Positions 14,718 to 20,932 of a DNA stretch of 20,932 nucleotides are shown here, piece by piece (the stretch's first letter is position 1; every line of letters starts with the position of its first letter). Position numbers and translations under genes: made by a program. The notes below the pieces were generated by a model. It saw only the letters and a list, made by a program, of their open reading frames with translations, was not told the DNA's origin and did not search any database. This DNA is from a virus. The DNA is taken from positions 1-20,932 of the IMG/VR virus record IMGVR_UViG_3300028388_002940. The stretch is one strand, 5' to 3'.

Positions 14718-17096
14718 TTAATCCCTCGCCCATTTTTCAAAATTTTCTATAATTTCCTGATATGTTTGTAAATTACTGGTATCTGTTCCAACAGACACAG
14801 GAAGTAATGGCATATCATTGTATATTGGATTTATGTGCATATTATAAACAATTTGGCCAGCTGCGTCTGATAAATCTTTTGAATTATGTACAAAAATGCC
14901 AGCAGATAGCGCAAAATTACTAGTAAGAGGCACTTCTATATCATATACTGGAACTTCTTCAGAAAGCAATATTTTTTTAATAGAAACTATTTTACAACAA
15001 CAATCCAACGACATAAGAGAATCACGAGTTAATAAATCTTTTGCTTCTTTGTAACTACCATCTCTCATCATAAACCGATGGTCGTCGGTGCATTTAATTA
15101 TCTCACCATTATCTATCTGTATTTCCAAATATTGTTTTATTTTTTTAGTTTCAAATATTCGTTTTGCTTTTGTAGGAACAATAAGTCCATTTTCAAAACA
15201 GCCATATAGTTCTACATTTTCCAAACCTACCAACTCTGAAATTGGTACATTTGTACCATTCAATAGCTTAATCTTTGTATCTCCTAAAAAACAACCCCGT
15301 GGATTATGATCAATTTTATTTCTGATGTAATCCCGTTCTAACTCATTTAGCTCCAATTCAAGCAATTGATTGTAAATTGAGCAGATTCTTTCTTCATATA
15401 ACGCAGAACGATATGTTTCATATGGCTCAGTTGTTTTATCCATTGATATGTATGTGCCTTCTATGCCATATCGTTTCAATATCTGAAACATATCTGTAGA
15501 CTGATATCCATCCATTGATACCTGTCTTATTTTATACCCAAATTTTATTAATTGCAATATCAAATTACGAACTCTTGCTAATTCTACTTCGCCAAATTCT
15601 TCTTCTTTCTTTATCGTCAGTAACATTTCTATTACAATTTTTGGCATTTTTTCTTCGTATACATCAAATGTTTGTTTTTCTGCATTAAAGAATTCTTTCT
15701 TTGCCCGAGCATGTCCATCTATGTAACCAAGCGCAAAGCCGAACTTATCCTTCTTGACACCAATATCTATACCAACATATCTAACTGCGTCTGGCTTTCT
15801 TATCTTATGTGGTAAAATATATTCTTGTTGTAAGAATTGTGGCTTTGGGGATAATGTTGCCTCATCTACAGAAAATATTCTGGTTAATCCGATTTGTTCT
15901 CCATGTAAAAAGGCATTTCCAATGTACTCTTTATTACCAATAAAGGGCTGCACTGTGTAAATAGCCACGCCAGCAATATCACGGATTGCGTTATCAAGGT
16001 CTTTACGAAATTTATCATAAAAATCCATAGGGACGTGAATAACTTCACCAACAATAGGCTGATTGTCAAATTCATCTATAATTCTACTCCTACTATTAAT
16101 ACTCCCAATCATTACCTTAAATTCTTCGGTGGAATATCTTTCTCTATTTACAGTCCATAAATTGTAATCCATTACATGAACTGTTTGTATTCCTGTTTCT
16201 CTTTCTAATTCTTTTGATTTTTCTATCTGATTTGCAGTAAAATCATTTGGATATACCTTAGACGAACCTATATAAAAGATTCCGGGTTTATGTCCGTTCT
16301 GCAAGAAACGTGCGTCTAGCCTACGTCGAACTGATTGATAAAGAACTAATGCCTCGTCGTATATTTCACCAGCCTCTTGTGCCCTTTTAGAATTGGCTAC
16401 CTTTTTAAAGAAGTTAGCTTCATCGAGACACGCACTATAAATGTTTAAACCAATCGTTGATGAATGTTCTGACGTCGCATTCATAATCTCGATATTATTA
16501 GGGAATATCATAGATTCAGTTGCACGCTTAGGATCAAATTGGAAGTTTTCTATGAAATATGGTATCTTTTTTAATGCTTCTTTAATACCAGAAAAGATAT
16601 TCTTTTTACTTTGCTTTTCAGTTATAGATATAATCATCAGTGCTATTTTTGTATTAGCACCCAGTCCAAAGAATCGCTGTGGGTACTTAAGGCAAGACAA
16701 TAGATATAACTGCCATATCATTGATATTTCCATGAAAAAAGATTTTCCCCAACCAATACCACCAGTTAAAATAACTTCAGAATAAGGCGAATCCTTTCTA
16801 TGTATTTCGCAGAATTCTTTTTTCAATTGCTCATGCAAAGTAGCAGCAACACCTTCTCCTGTTACTGGATCTGGGCCTAGAAAATACGGGTCTGATAAAA
16901 ATTGTTCTGGTGTTACTGGTTCCCATCTGAAAGGACTAGAATCTTTTACTATTTCTTCAAATGTATCTTGAATGATGTTTAAAACAACTTCTTCATTTCC
17001 CTGATGTTCTTTGATTAAATTTTCAATAAAATCACTCTTTTTAATTGATTTAAGCATCAATTGTTTAATTTTCTCAGGATTATAATTTCCAATCAT
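14718..17096 (-). CDS. Terminase large subunit interrupted by a mini-intein
   Basis: The 792-residue precursor starts MIGNYNPEKIKQLMLKSIKK. The ATPase half has Walker A GGIGWGKS (112-119) and Walker B ACLDEANF (222-229). The nuclease half has VGIDIGVKKDKFG with Asp444, VSMDGYQS with Asp529, and a last acidic motif SKDLSDA (739-745). A 137-residue intein occupies residues 602-738, between HNPRG and SKDLSD. Removal would restore HNPRGSKDLSDA and a mature length of 655 residues. The enzyme packages DNA into proheads through the portal and cuts concatemers. No small terminase gene lies upstream; the upstream gene is on the other strand. The ribosome binding site (AGAAAG) is weak. Confidence 0.93.
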   Translation of the reverse strand: MIGNYNPEKIKQLMLKSIKKSDFIENLIKEHQGNEEVVLNIIQDTFEEIVKDSSPFRWEPVTPEQFLSDPYFLGPDPVTGEGVAATLHEQLKKEFCEIHRKDSPYSEVILTGGIGWGKSFFMEISMIWQLYLLSCLKYPQRFFGLGANTKIALMIISITEKQSKKNIFSGIKEALKKIPYFIENFQFDPKRATESMIFPNNIEIMNATSEHSSTIGLNIYSACLDEANFFKKVANSKRAQEAGEIYDEALVLYQSVRRRLDARFLQNGHKPGIFYIGSSKVYPNDFTANQIEKSKELERETGIQTVHVMDYNLWTVNRERYSTEEFKVMIGSINSRSRIIDEFDNQPIVGEVIHVPMDFYDKFRKDLDNAIRDIAGVAIYTVQPFIGNKEYIGNAFLHGEQIGLTRIFSVDEATLSPKPQFLQQEYILPHKIRKPDAVRYVGIDIGVKKDKFGFALGYIDGHARAKKEFFNAEKQTFDVYEEKMPKIVIEMLLTIKKEEEFGEVELARVRNLILQLIKFGYKIRQVSMDGYQSTDMFQILKRYGIEGTYISMDKTTEPYETYRSALYEERICSIYNQLLELELNELERDYIRNKIDHNPRGCFLGDTKIKLLNGTNVPISELVGLENVELYGCFENGLIVPTKAKRIFETKKIKQYLEIQIDNGEIIKCTDDHRFMMRDGSYKEAKDLLTRDSLMSLDCCCKIVSIKKILLSEEVPVYDIEVPLTSNFALSAGIFVHNSKDLSDAAGQIVYNMHINPIYNDMPLLPVSVGTDTSNLQTYQEIIENFEKWARD
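14883..15293 (-). mobile_element. Mini-intein (no homing endonuclease) in terminase
   Basis: In-frame 137-residue insertion. The first residue is Cys with a block A match (CFLGDTKIKLLNG). Block B is GEIIKCTDDHRFMMRDG with the TxxH motif. Blocks F and G are VPVYDIEVPLTSNFALSAG and IFVHN, with penultimate His, terminal Asn and a +1 Ser. All residues expected for class 1 protein splicing are present. At this length there is no room for a LAGLIDADG or HNH homing endonuclease, so mobility has been lost or must be supplied in trans. Confidence 0.93.
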
Positions 17097-17111
17097 TTTT
17101 TTAATTCTTTC

Positions 17112-17140
17112 TTGACAATTCCGGCAACATCTGATAAAAT
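17112..17140 (+). promoter_or_regulatory. Rightward sigma70-like promoter
   Basis: -35 TTGACA (17112-17117), 17-base spacer, -10 TAAAAT (17135-17140). The predicted start is about 17147. It would drive the 24-residue ORF and the methyltransferase gene. Sequence match only; hexamers and spacing are close to consensus. Confidence 0.7.
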
Positions 17141-17168
17141 CATGACATTAGCGCCCTAATTTTATGAT
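17139..17168. repeat. Interrupted palindrome, candidate operator between facing promoters
   Basis: Two nested arms are symmetrical about 17153/17154: ATCAT (17139-17143) with ATGAT (17164-17168), and ATTAG (17147-17151) with CTAAT (17156-17160), separated by three-base gaps on each side and a CGCC centre. The outer arms touch the -10 boxes of both promoters, so one bound dimer could block both. Role inferred. Confidence 0.5.
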
Positions 17169-17192
17169 AAACGAAAGGTTAATATATGTCAA
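17164..17192 (-). promoter_or_regulatory. Leftward sigma70-like promoter for virion operon
   Basis: Minus strand: -35 TTGACA (17192-17187), 17-base spacer, -10 TATCAT (17169-17164). The predicted start near 17157 leaves a leader of about 60 bases before the terminase ATG at 17096. It faces the rightward promoter, so the two transcripts overlap by roughly ten bases and each polymerase crosses the other promoter. Confidence 0.65.
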
Positions 17193-17260
17193 TATATAAA
17201 CAAATATTAGATTCTGGCGAACTTAGAGGGTTAGTACAGGTAGTCAGAGGTGAAAAGTGA
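17186..17260 (+). CDS. 24-residue leader-like ORF before methyltransferase
   Basis: ATG 17186, with GAAAGG about 6 bases upstream, opens a 24-codon ORF encoding MSIYKQILDSGELRGLVQVV followed by RGEK. Its TGA (17258-17260) overlaps the GTG start at 17257, giving a GTGA coupling. It could be a leader peptide that couples translation, or a very small protein. No family was recognised. Confidence 0.45.
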   Translation: MSIYKQILDSGELRGLVQVVRGEK

Positions 17261-20139
17261 AAAGCGAAACAAAACAGACATTATTTGCGTTACAAGAAGC
17301 CGACCAAGACCTTGAATGGTTCCCGACAACCCCTGAAATTTTACAAGCAGTTAATCGTGACTTGCTTGAAATAAGCTGTGAACAATATAGACATAGCGGC
17401 TACCATAGAAGCAGTCAAAACATGCATCGATGCTATGGCAGCCGAGAAGACTTTACAGGTGAAGAATTTTTTATTGATTCTTTCCTTGATATTGGATGTG
17501 GCGATGGCAGAGTGTTTAACTTTATCAAGGGTAATTCTAAAATCAGAACGATCATAAAAAATAGGCTTGGCATTGAAAAAGCTGACGTACAGGCCGACAA
17601 CCTTGTTAGAAATGGCGTGGGTCTAATTGGTAGAGATTTATTTGAAACGGTTTTGCTTGGTAAGTTTTTCAACGTTGTATTCTGCAACCCGCCATACTCT
17701 CAGTTTAAATTGTGGATTGAGAAAATACTCAAAGAAGCCCGCGCAGAAGTTTTTTACTTTGTGATTCCTGAAAGATGGCAAAATGACATCAACGTAAAAT
17801 ACATGATGGAAGAAAAGGGAGAGCTTGAAAATCTTGGCAGCTTTGATTTTCTTGGTGCAGACAGAGCAGCAAGGGCAAAAGTTGATTTAATCAAAGTTTC
17901 GCCCTACAAGCACAAAGACAAAGGAAAAGACCCGTTTGACGCTTGGATTGAGGAAAATATCGGCAATTTTGAGGTATCCGAGGAGCAGATAAAAGAAGCT
18001 GAACAAAAAGAAGCCGATAGAATGGCGATGCAGCAAAATAGAGCAGATAAGGCCGCTTTATTGTGCGAAAACTACCGAGAAGACCTTAATCAGCTTATGC
18101 AGCTTTTTAAATCACTGGCAAATGTTAATTTTCGGCTTTTAAAGCAACTTGGACTTGATAAAGAAAGAATTTTGCAAATTGTAAAAGACGATATTCAAGC
18201 TCTGAAAAAGCGATACTGGCACCAAGCTTTTGACGCGTTGCAGCCCATTAGCAGCAGACTTACTAATAAAACAAAGGAAAAGCTGTTGGACTCAATAAAG
18301 TGGTTTGCTGATCTTGATTTTAACGAGGGGAATATAAAAACGATTATTGTTTGGGTCATTGAAAATTACAACAAATATGTTAAAGAGCAGGTTCTACAGG
18401 CTTTTGAAGACTTTACAGGATTTGATTGCGTTCGTGCTTATAAAAGCAATGACAAGTGGTTTAAAAGTGGCTGGCGTTACAACAACAAAGACATGCCGGA
18501 AAAATACGCTCTTGATTATAGAGTCGTGTGTCGTTGTCTGCTTTCAAGCTATCAATATGACCTGCATAAAAACAAAATTTCTGACTTGGCTGTAATTGCA
18601 GAAAATCTTGGCTTTAAAAATCTTGGAGTCACTGAGTTCGTGCAAGATGGCAAGAAAAAATATTGCAAAAACGATGAACATCAAGAAAATTTTTCAGGTT
18701 TTTTAAATAGTATTTGTATTTTCGGTGGAGGTAGTGCAGGATGGATCACTGCCCTTGCATTAAGGACTGCACTACCTGACATTCCTATTGCTATTGTTAT
18801 ACCAAAAGAATATTCAAATATAGGAGTAGGAGAAAGCACCCAGCCTGACTTATTGTCTTTGTTGTCTGATGGCGGAATAGACATAGATGATTTTGCGCAA
18901 CAAGTAGATAGTGGTATTAAACACGGTATTTACTATAGAGATTGGAATCAAGTAGGCACCGATTATTGGCATCCTTTTACAGATTTATCTGGAGAAGAAA
19001 TGTATACTAGAGCACACCACTATCACAAGATGAATAAGGTAGATCCTCACAACTATCCATTACAGGATTATTATAAAACAGTTCATCCTTCGTACCACCT
19101 TATTGTAGAAAATAACTGCTCGTCAACATCTATACCATATGCATTGCATATTGATTCTGATAAAATGGCAAAGTATTTAAGAAATTTTTTAAAAGATTCA
19201 ATCTTTATTGTCGACTGCGATGTTTATCAGGTGATCACAGATGGTAAAAAAATAAAAAGTATTCATGCCGATAATAACCCTATCGATGCAGATTTGTATA
19301 TCGATTGTACAGGTTTTAGTAGGATTTTGTCTAATGCTATTAACAACACAGAAACAGACAACTATGAAGGAAACGTAAATGCAGCCATTGTAGGTCGCAT
19401 ACCATATGTAAACGAGGCAACACAATATTTTCCCTACACACAGGCACATGCATGGGAATATGGCTGGATTTGGACTATACCTTTAGAAACACGTATTGGA
19501 TCAGGATGTGTTTATAACGAAAATTTTTGCTCAGAAGAGATTGCGGTTGAGAAGTTTTTAAAATATTGGCATTATGCAGTATCTGAAAAAGACATTAGAA
19601 AAATTAGTTTTGATTCAGAAAGTCTTATTGAGCCCTGGAAATCAAACGTTGTAAACATAGGTTTAAGTGCAGGTTTTATTGAACCATTAGAAGCCACAGG
19701 TATAAGCTGGTTTGTAATGGCAAGTGAGGTTTTGGGAATAATGTTAAAAAATCGCTATTTTGATAAACAACTTGCGCAACGTTACAATACATCAATGAGA
19801 TCTTTTATTGAGGATGTTCAAGATTTCATAGATGTGCATTACATGCTTTCTGAAAGAACTGATTCAAAATTTTGGGAATATCAGACAAACAGGCCTAGAC
19901 ATCCGCGTTTGTTAGCTAGATTAAACATTTACAAAAAATTTATGCCAAACAAAACAAACAGAAGATCGTCAGTTGCTTGGGCTTTCAACGATGTTTCTTG
20001 GATAGATATTCTTACGGGTTATCATTTTAACTTTGATGATATTGATATACCAGATGATTATATTAGACAGAAAGAAAGTCAACTGTTTAAGGATCATAAT
20101 ATTAAAATACAAAGAAATATTGACACAGGCAGCACTTAA
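17257..20139 (+). CDS. In-frame fusion: adenine-type DNA methyltransferase + flavin-dependent halogenase (probable chimera)
   Basis: One uninterrupted 960-codon frame opens at GTG 17257 (AGAGG upstream). Residues 1 to about 200 are an N6-adenine-type methyltransferase: motif I FLDIGCGDGRVF (76-87) and motif IV NPPY (144-147). Residues about 260-480 are a helical region resembling the DUF4942 extension seen on phage and plasmid methyltransferases (WYF-rich, KWFKSGWRYNNKDMPEKYAL). From about residue 484 the sequence is a tryptophan-type halogenase. The two functions have no known link, the methyltransferase extension seems to end abruptly, and the halogenase begins almost at its natural first residue. 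I read this as two genes from different phages joined in frame; whether in nature or in assembly cannot be decided here. Confidence 0.7.
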   Translation: MKSETKQTLFALQEADQDLEWFPTTPEILQAVNRDLLEISCEQYRHSGYHRSSQNMHRCYGSREDFTGEEFFIDSFLDIGCGDGRVFNFIKGNSKIRTIIKNRLGIEKADVQADNLVRNGVGLIGRDLFETVLLGKFFNVVFCNPPYSQFKLWIEKILKEARAEVFYFVIPERWQNDINVKYMMEEKGELENLGSFDFLGADRAARAKVDLIKVSPYKHKDKGKDPFDAWIEENIGNFEVSEEQIKEAEQKEADRMAMQQNRADKAALLCENYREDLNQLMQLFKSLANVNFRLLKQLGLDKERILQIVKDDIQALKKRYWHQAFDALQPISSRLTNKTKEKLLDSIKWFADLDFNEGNIKTIIVWVIENYNKYVKEQVLQAFEDFTGFDCVRAYKSNDKWFKSGWRYNNKDMPEKYALDYRVVCRCLLSSYQYDLHKNKISDLAVIAENLGFKNLGVTEFVQDGKKKYCKNDEHQENFSGFLNSICIFGGGSAGWITALALRTALPDIPIAIVIPKEYSNIGVGESTQPDLLSLLSDGGIDIDDFAQQVDSGIKHGIYYRDWNQVGTDYWHPFTDLSGEEMYTRAHHYHKMNKVDPHNYPLQDYYKTVHPSYHLIVENNCSSTSIPYALHIDSDKMAKYLRNFLKDSIFIVDCDVYQVITDGKKIKSIHADNNPIDADLYIDCTGFSRILSNAINNTETDNYEGNVNAAIVGRIPYVNEATQYFPYTQAHAWEYGWIWTIPLETRIGSGCVYNENFCSEEIAVEKFLKYWHYAVSEKDIRKISFDSESLIEPWKSNVVNIGLSAGFIEPLEATGISWFVMASEVLGIMLKNRYFDKQLAQRYNTSMRSFIEDVQDFIDVHYMLSERTDSKFWEYQTNRPRHPRLLARLNIYKKFMPNKTNRRSSVAWAFNDVSWIDILTGYHFNFDDIDIPDDYIRQKESQLFKDHNIKIQRNIDTGST
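18685..18715 (+). other. Putative chimeric junction
   Basis: Within this AT-rich, T-run-containing stretch the protein changes from methyltransferase extension (KNDEHQENFSG) to halogenase start (NSICIFGGG). Upstream genes use strong ribosome binding sites and form a siphovirus-type module; downstream genes are T4-like with weak ribosome binding sites and more AT-rich coding sequence by eye. The exact breakpoint cannot be set without relatives of each side. Confidence 0.6.
18706..20139 (+). other. Flavin-dependent (tryptophan-type) halogenase module
   Basis: Residues about 484-960 form a near-complete FAD-dependent halogenase of about 477 residues. Visible landmarks: FAD-binding GGGSAGW (490-496); NIGVGESTQPDLLSLL (521-536); Lys555 in SGIKHGIYYRDW, aligned with the catalytic Lys79 of PrnA; the family signature GWIWTIP (736-742); and FIEPLEATGISW with Glu812, aligned with catalytic Glu346 of PrnA. 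Such enzymes halogenate tryptophan or indole-like compounds using FADH2, oxygen and halide, and need a separate flavin reductase, which is not seen here. Halogenase-like genes are known in marine T4-like phages, where the substrate is unknown. The module lacks only its own start codon. Confidence 0.88.
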
Positions 20140-20273
20140 TAGTGAATTTTATAAAAAAAGACTATACATTATCTTATCTATCTCCCTACAATGAGTCTTA
20201 TCACTAGTGTACGTTAAGTTATAATATTGCTTTACAATATTTTACAAGTTTTCAAAACTATATCAGATGTTAG
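20140..20273 (+). other. Short AT-rich intergenic stretch
   Basis: No gene is visible. TTATCA (20198-20203), a 16-base spacer and TATAAT (20220-20225) make a possible weak promoter for the next genes. A 7-base-pair AT-rich hairpin (20223-20229 with 20235-20241) overlaps it. Neither is strong. Confidence 0.3.
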
Positions 20274-20651
20274 ATGAAAATGAAAAAACCAGACAGAGTA
20301 GCAGACAATCCCATGTCATTGCCTTATGCTAGCAATGTCAGCGGACCTGCTATCTCCGTCCCTGATGTAGCTAAGTTTAAAGAACGGGTGCCGCTGGCTA
20401 ATCATCATCTATATCAAAGGCTAGAAGAGATAAAGAAAGAATACGATGAACTTTTAGCACTTGCAAAAGATACTGAACTTTGTTATAATGCACGTTATAA
20501 CTTTATTCCTATAGTAGGAGAAACATATTATCTTTATTGGACAGGAGACGACTATTTGCTTAGTTTAATAGATCCAGATAGATGGGATAGATACGAGTTT
20601 GTAGGTTCATATGTGCATGGCACAAACAACACATGGGAAAGACAAGAATGA
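20274..20651 (+). CDS. DUF2452 protein, T4-like phage type
   Basis: The 125-residue protein starts MKMKKPDRVADNPMSLPYAS. It has the DUF2452 layout: an N-terminal NPMSLPY motif, a helix (LYQRLEEIKKEYDELLALAK), and a C-terminal block NARYNFIPIVGETYYLYWTG followed by LLSLIDPDRW and NTWE. The family is common in T4-like marine phages and in some bacteria, with no established function. It lacks a clear ribosome binding site, unlike genes in the left part. Its stop overlaps the start of the clamp-loader gene as ATGA, so the two are coupled. Confidence 0.82.
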   Translation: MKMKKPDRVADNPMSLPYASNVSGPAISVPDVAKFKERVPLANHHLYQRLEEIKKEYDELLALAKDTELCYNARYNFIPIVGETYYLYWTGDDYLLSLIDPDRWDRYEFVGSYVHGTNNTWERQE

Positions 20652-20932
20652 AAACATTATGGGTGGAGGCTTACCGGCCGAAAAAGATACAAGACTATGT
20701 GTTCCGCGACGAAGCACAAAGAAAACAAATCCAAACGTGGGTAAAAGACGAAAGCATTCCACATCTACTGTTTAGTGGAAGCGCAGGCATTGGCAAGACC
20801 ACAATGGCCAAAGTGCTTATTAACGAACTTGGTATTGAAGAATATGATGTATTAGAAATCAACGCCAGTCGCACAAACTCAGTTGACGATGTAAGAGACA
20901 AGATCACAGGCTTTGTGCAAATGATTCCGTTC
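20648..20932 (+). CDS. Sliding-clamp loader large subunit, T4 gp44-type (partial, 3' end beyond window)
   Basis: ATG 20648 opens a frame that runs off the right edge (95 codons). It begins MKTLWVEAYRPKKIQDYVFR, a typical clamp-loader N-terminus (WVEKYRP), and carries Walker A GSAGIGKTT at about residues 44-52 within HLLFSGSAGIGKTTMAK, then LEINASRTNSVDDVRDKI, the conserved segment following the first strand in gp44/RFC small-subunit AAA+ ATPases. With gp62 this ATPase loads the gp45 clamp onto DNA during phage replication. It is a core T4-like replication gene and does not fit the siphovirus module at left. The gene symbol is withheld because only the N-terminal third is visible. Confidence 0.9.
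   Translation, partial: MKTLWVEAYRPKKIQDYVFRDEAQRKQIQTWVKDESIPHLLFSGSAGIGKTTMAKVLINELGIEEYDVLEINASRTNSVDDVRDKITGFVQMIPF

Noticed and set aside
14883-15293. Homing endonuclease within the terminase intein
   Set aside because: At 137 residues the intein holds only the splicing blocks; there is no LAGLIDADG or HNH motif and no space for one.
17097-17256. Small terminase subunit gene upstream of the large subunit
   Set aside because: The short gap holds only promoters, a palindrome and a 24-codon ORF on the other strand; no leftward ORF of suitable size exists, so the small subunit must be elsewhere or absent.
20226-20234. ATTGCTTTA, a match to the T4 MotA box
   Set aside because: No good -10 box lies 12-13 bases downstream, and the site falls inside a small AT-rich hairpin, so chance is the better explanation.

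Overview
The window looks like a metagenomic viral contig. Almost all of it (1 to about 18,690) is an AT-rich tailed-phage virion module read leftwards, with tightly packed, often overlapping genes that mostly carry strong AGGAG-type ribosome binding sites. In order of transcription from 17,096 down to 1 it encodes: the large terminase (split by a mini-intein), a portal of the T4 gp20 type, a MuF-like head protein, a basic protein and a 47-residue ORF, a T4 gp21-type protease fused to a scaffold (with a nested scaffold start), and a gp23-type major capsid protein. A three-gene sugar/methyl-transfer cassette follows, then a head-tail connector, two neck/tail-completion proteins, a tail tube protein, a tail assembly chaperone with a -1 frameshift site, and a tape measure protein that runs off the left edge. 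No sheath gene lies between the tail-completion genes and the tube gene, so the tail looks like that of a siphovirus although the head proteins are T4-like. The host cannot be named from this sequence.

Control of the left part can be read in outline. Two consensus-like sigma70 promoters face each other at 17,112-17,192, one towards the terminase operon and one towards a rightward operon, with an interrupted palindrome spanning both -10 boxes. A further promoter-like site sits just before the protease/scaffold/capsid genes. Hairpins follow the capsid gene, the tail tube gene and the chaperone gene, which would let abundant virion proteins be made in excess of their downstream neighbours.

From 17,186 transcription is rightward. 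A 24-residue ORF overlaps a 960-residue ORF whose first half is an N6-adenine-type DNA methyltransferase and whose second half, from about residue 484, is an apparently complete flavin-dependent (tryptophan-type) halogenase. After it come a DUF2452 protein and the start of a T4 gp44-type clamp-loader subunit, both of which look like marine T4-like myovirus genes. Ribosome binding sites weaken on this side and the lineage appears to change. The most economical reading is that two different phages are joined at about 18,685-18,715, either by assembly error or by real recombination. The methyltransferase-halogenase fusion is therefore the most striking feature of the window and also the one most in need of read-level support.

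The clearest biology that does not depend on that junction is the mini-intein in the terminase nuclease motif, the A AAA AAC frameshift site with a cysteine-rich downstream domain, the nested scaffold start, and the glycosyltransferase/methyltransferase cassette inside the structural operon.
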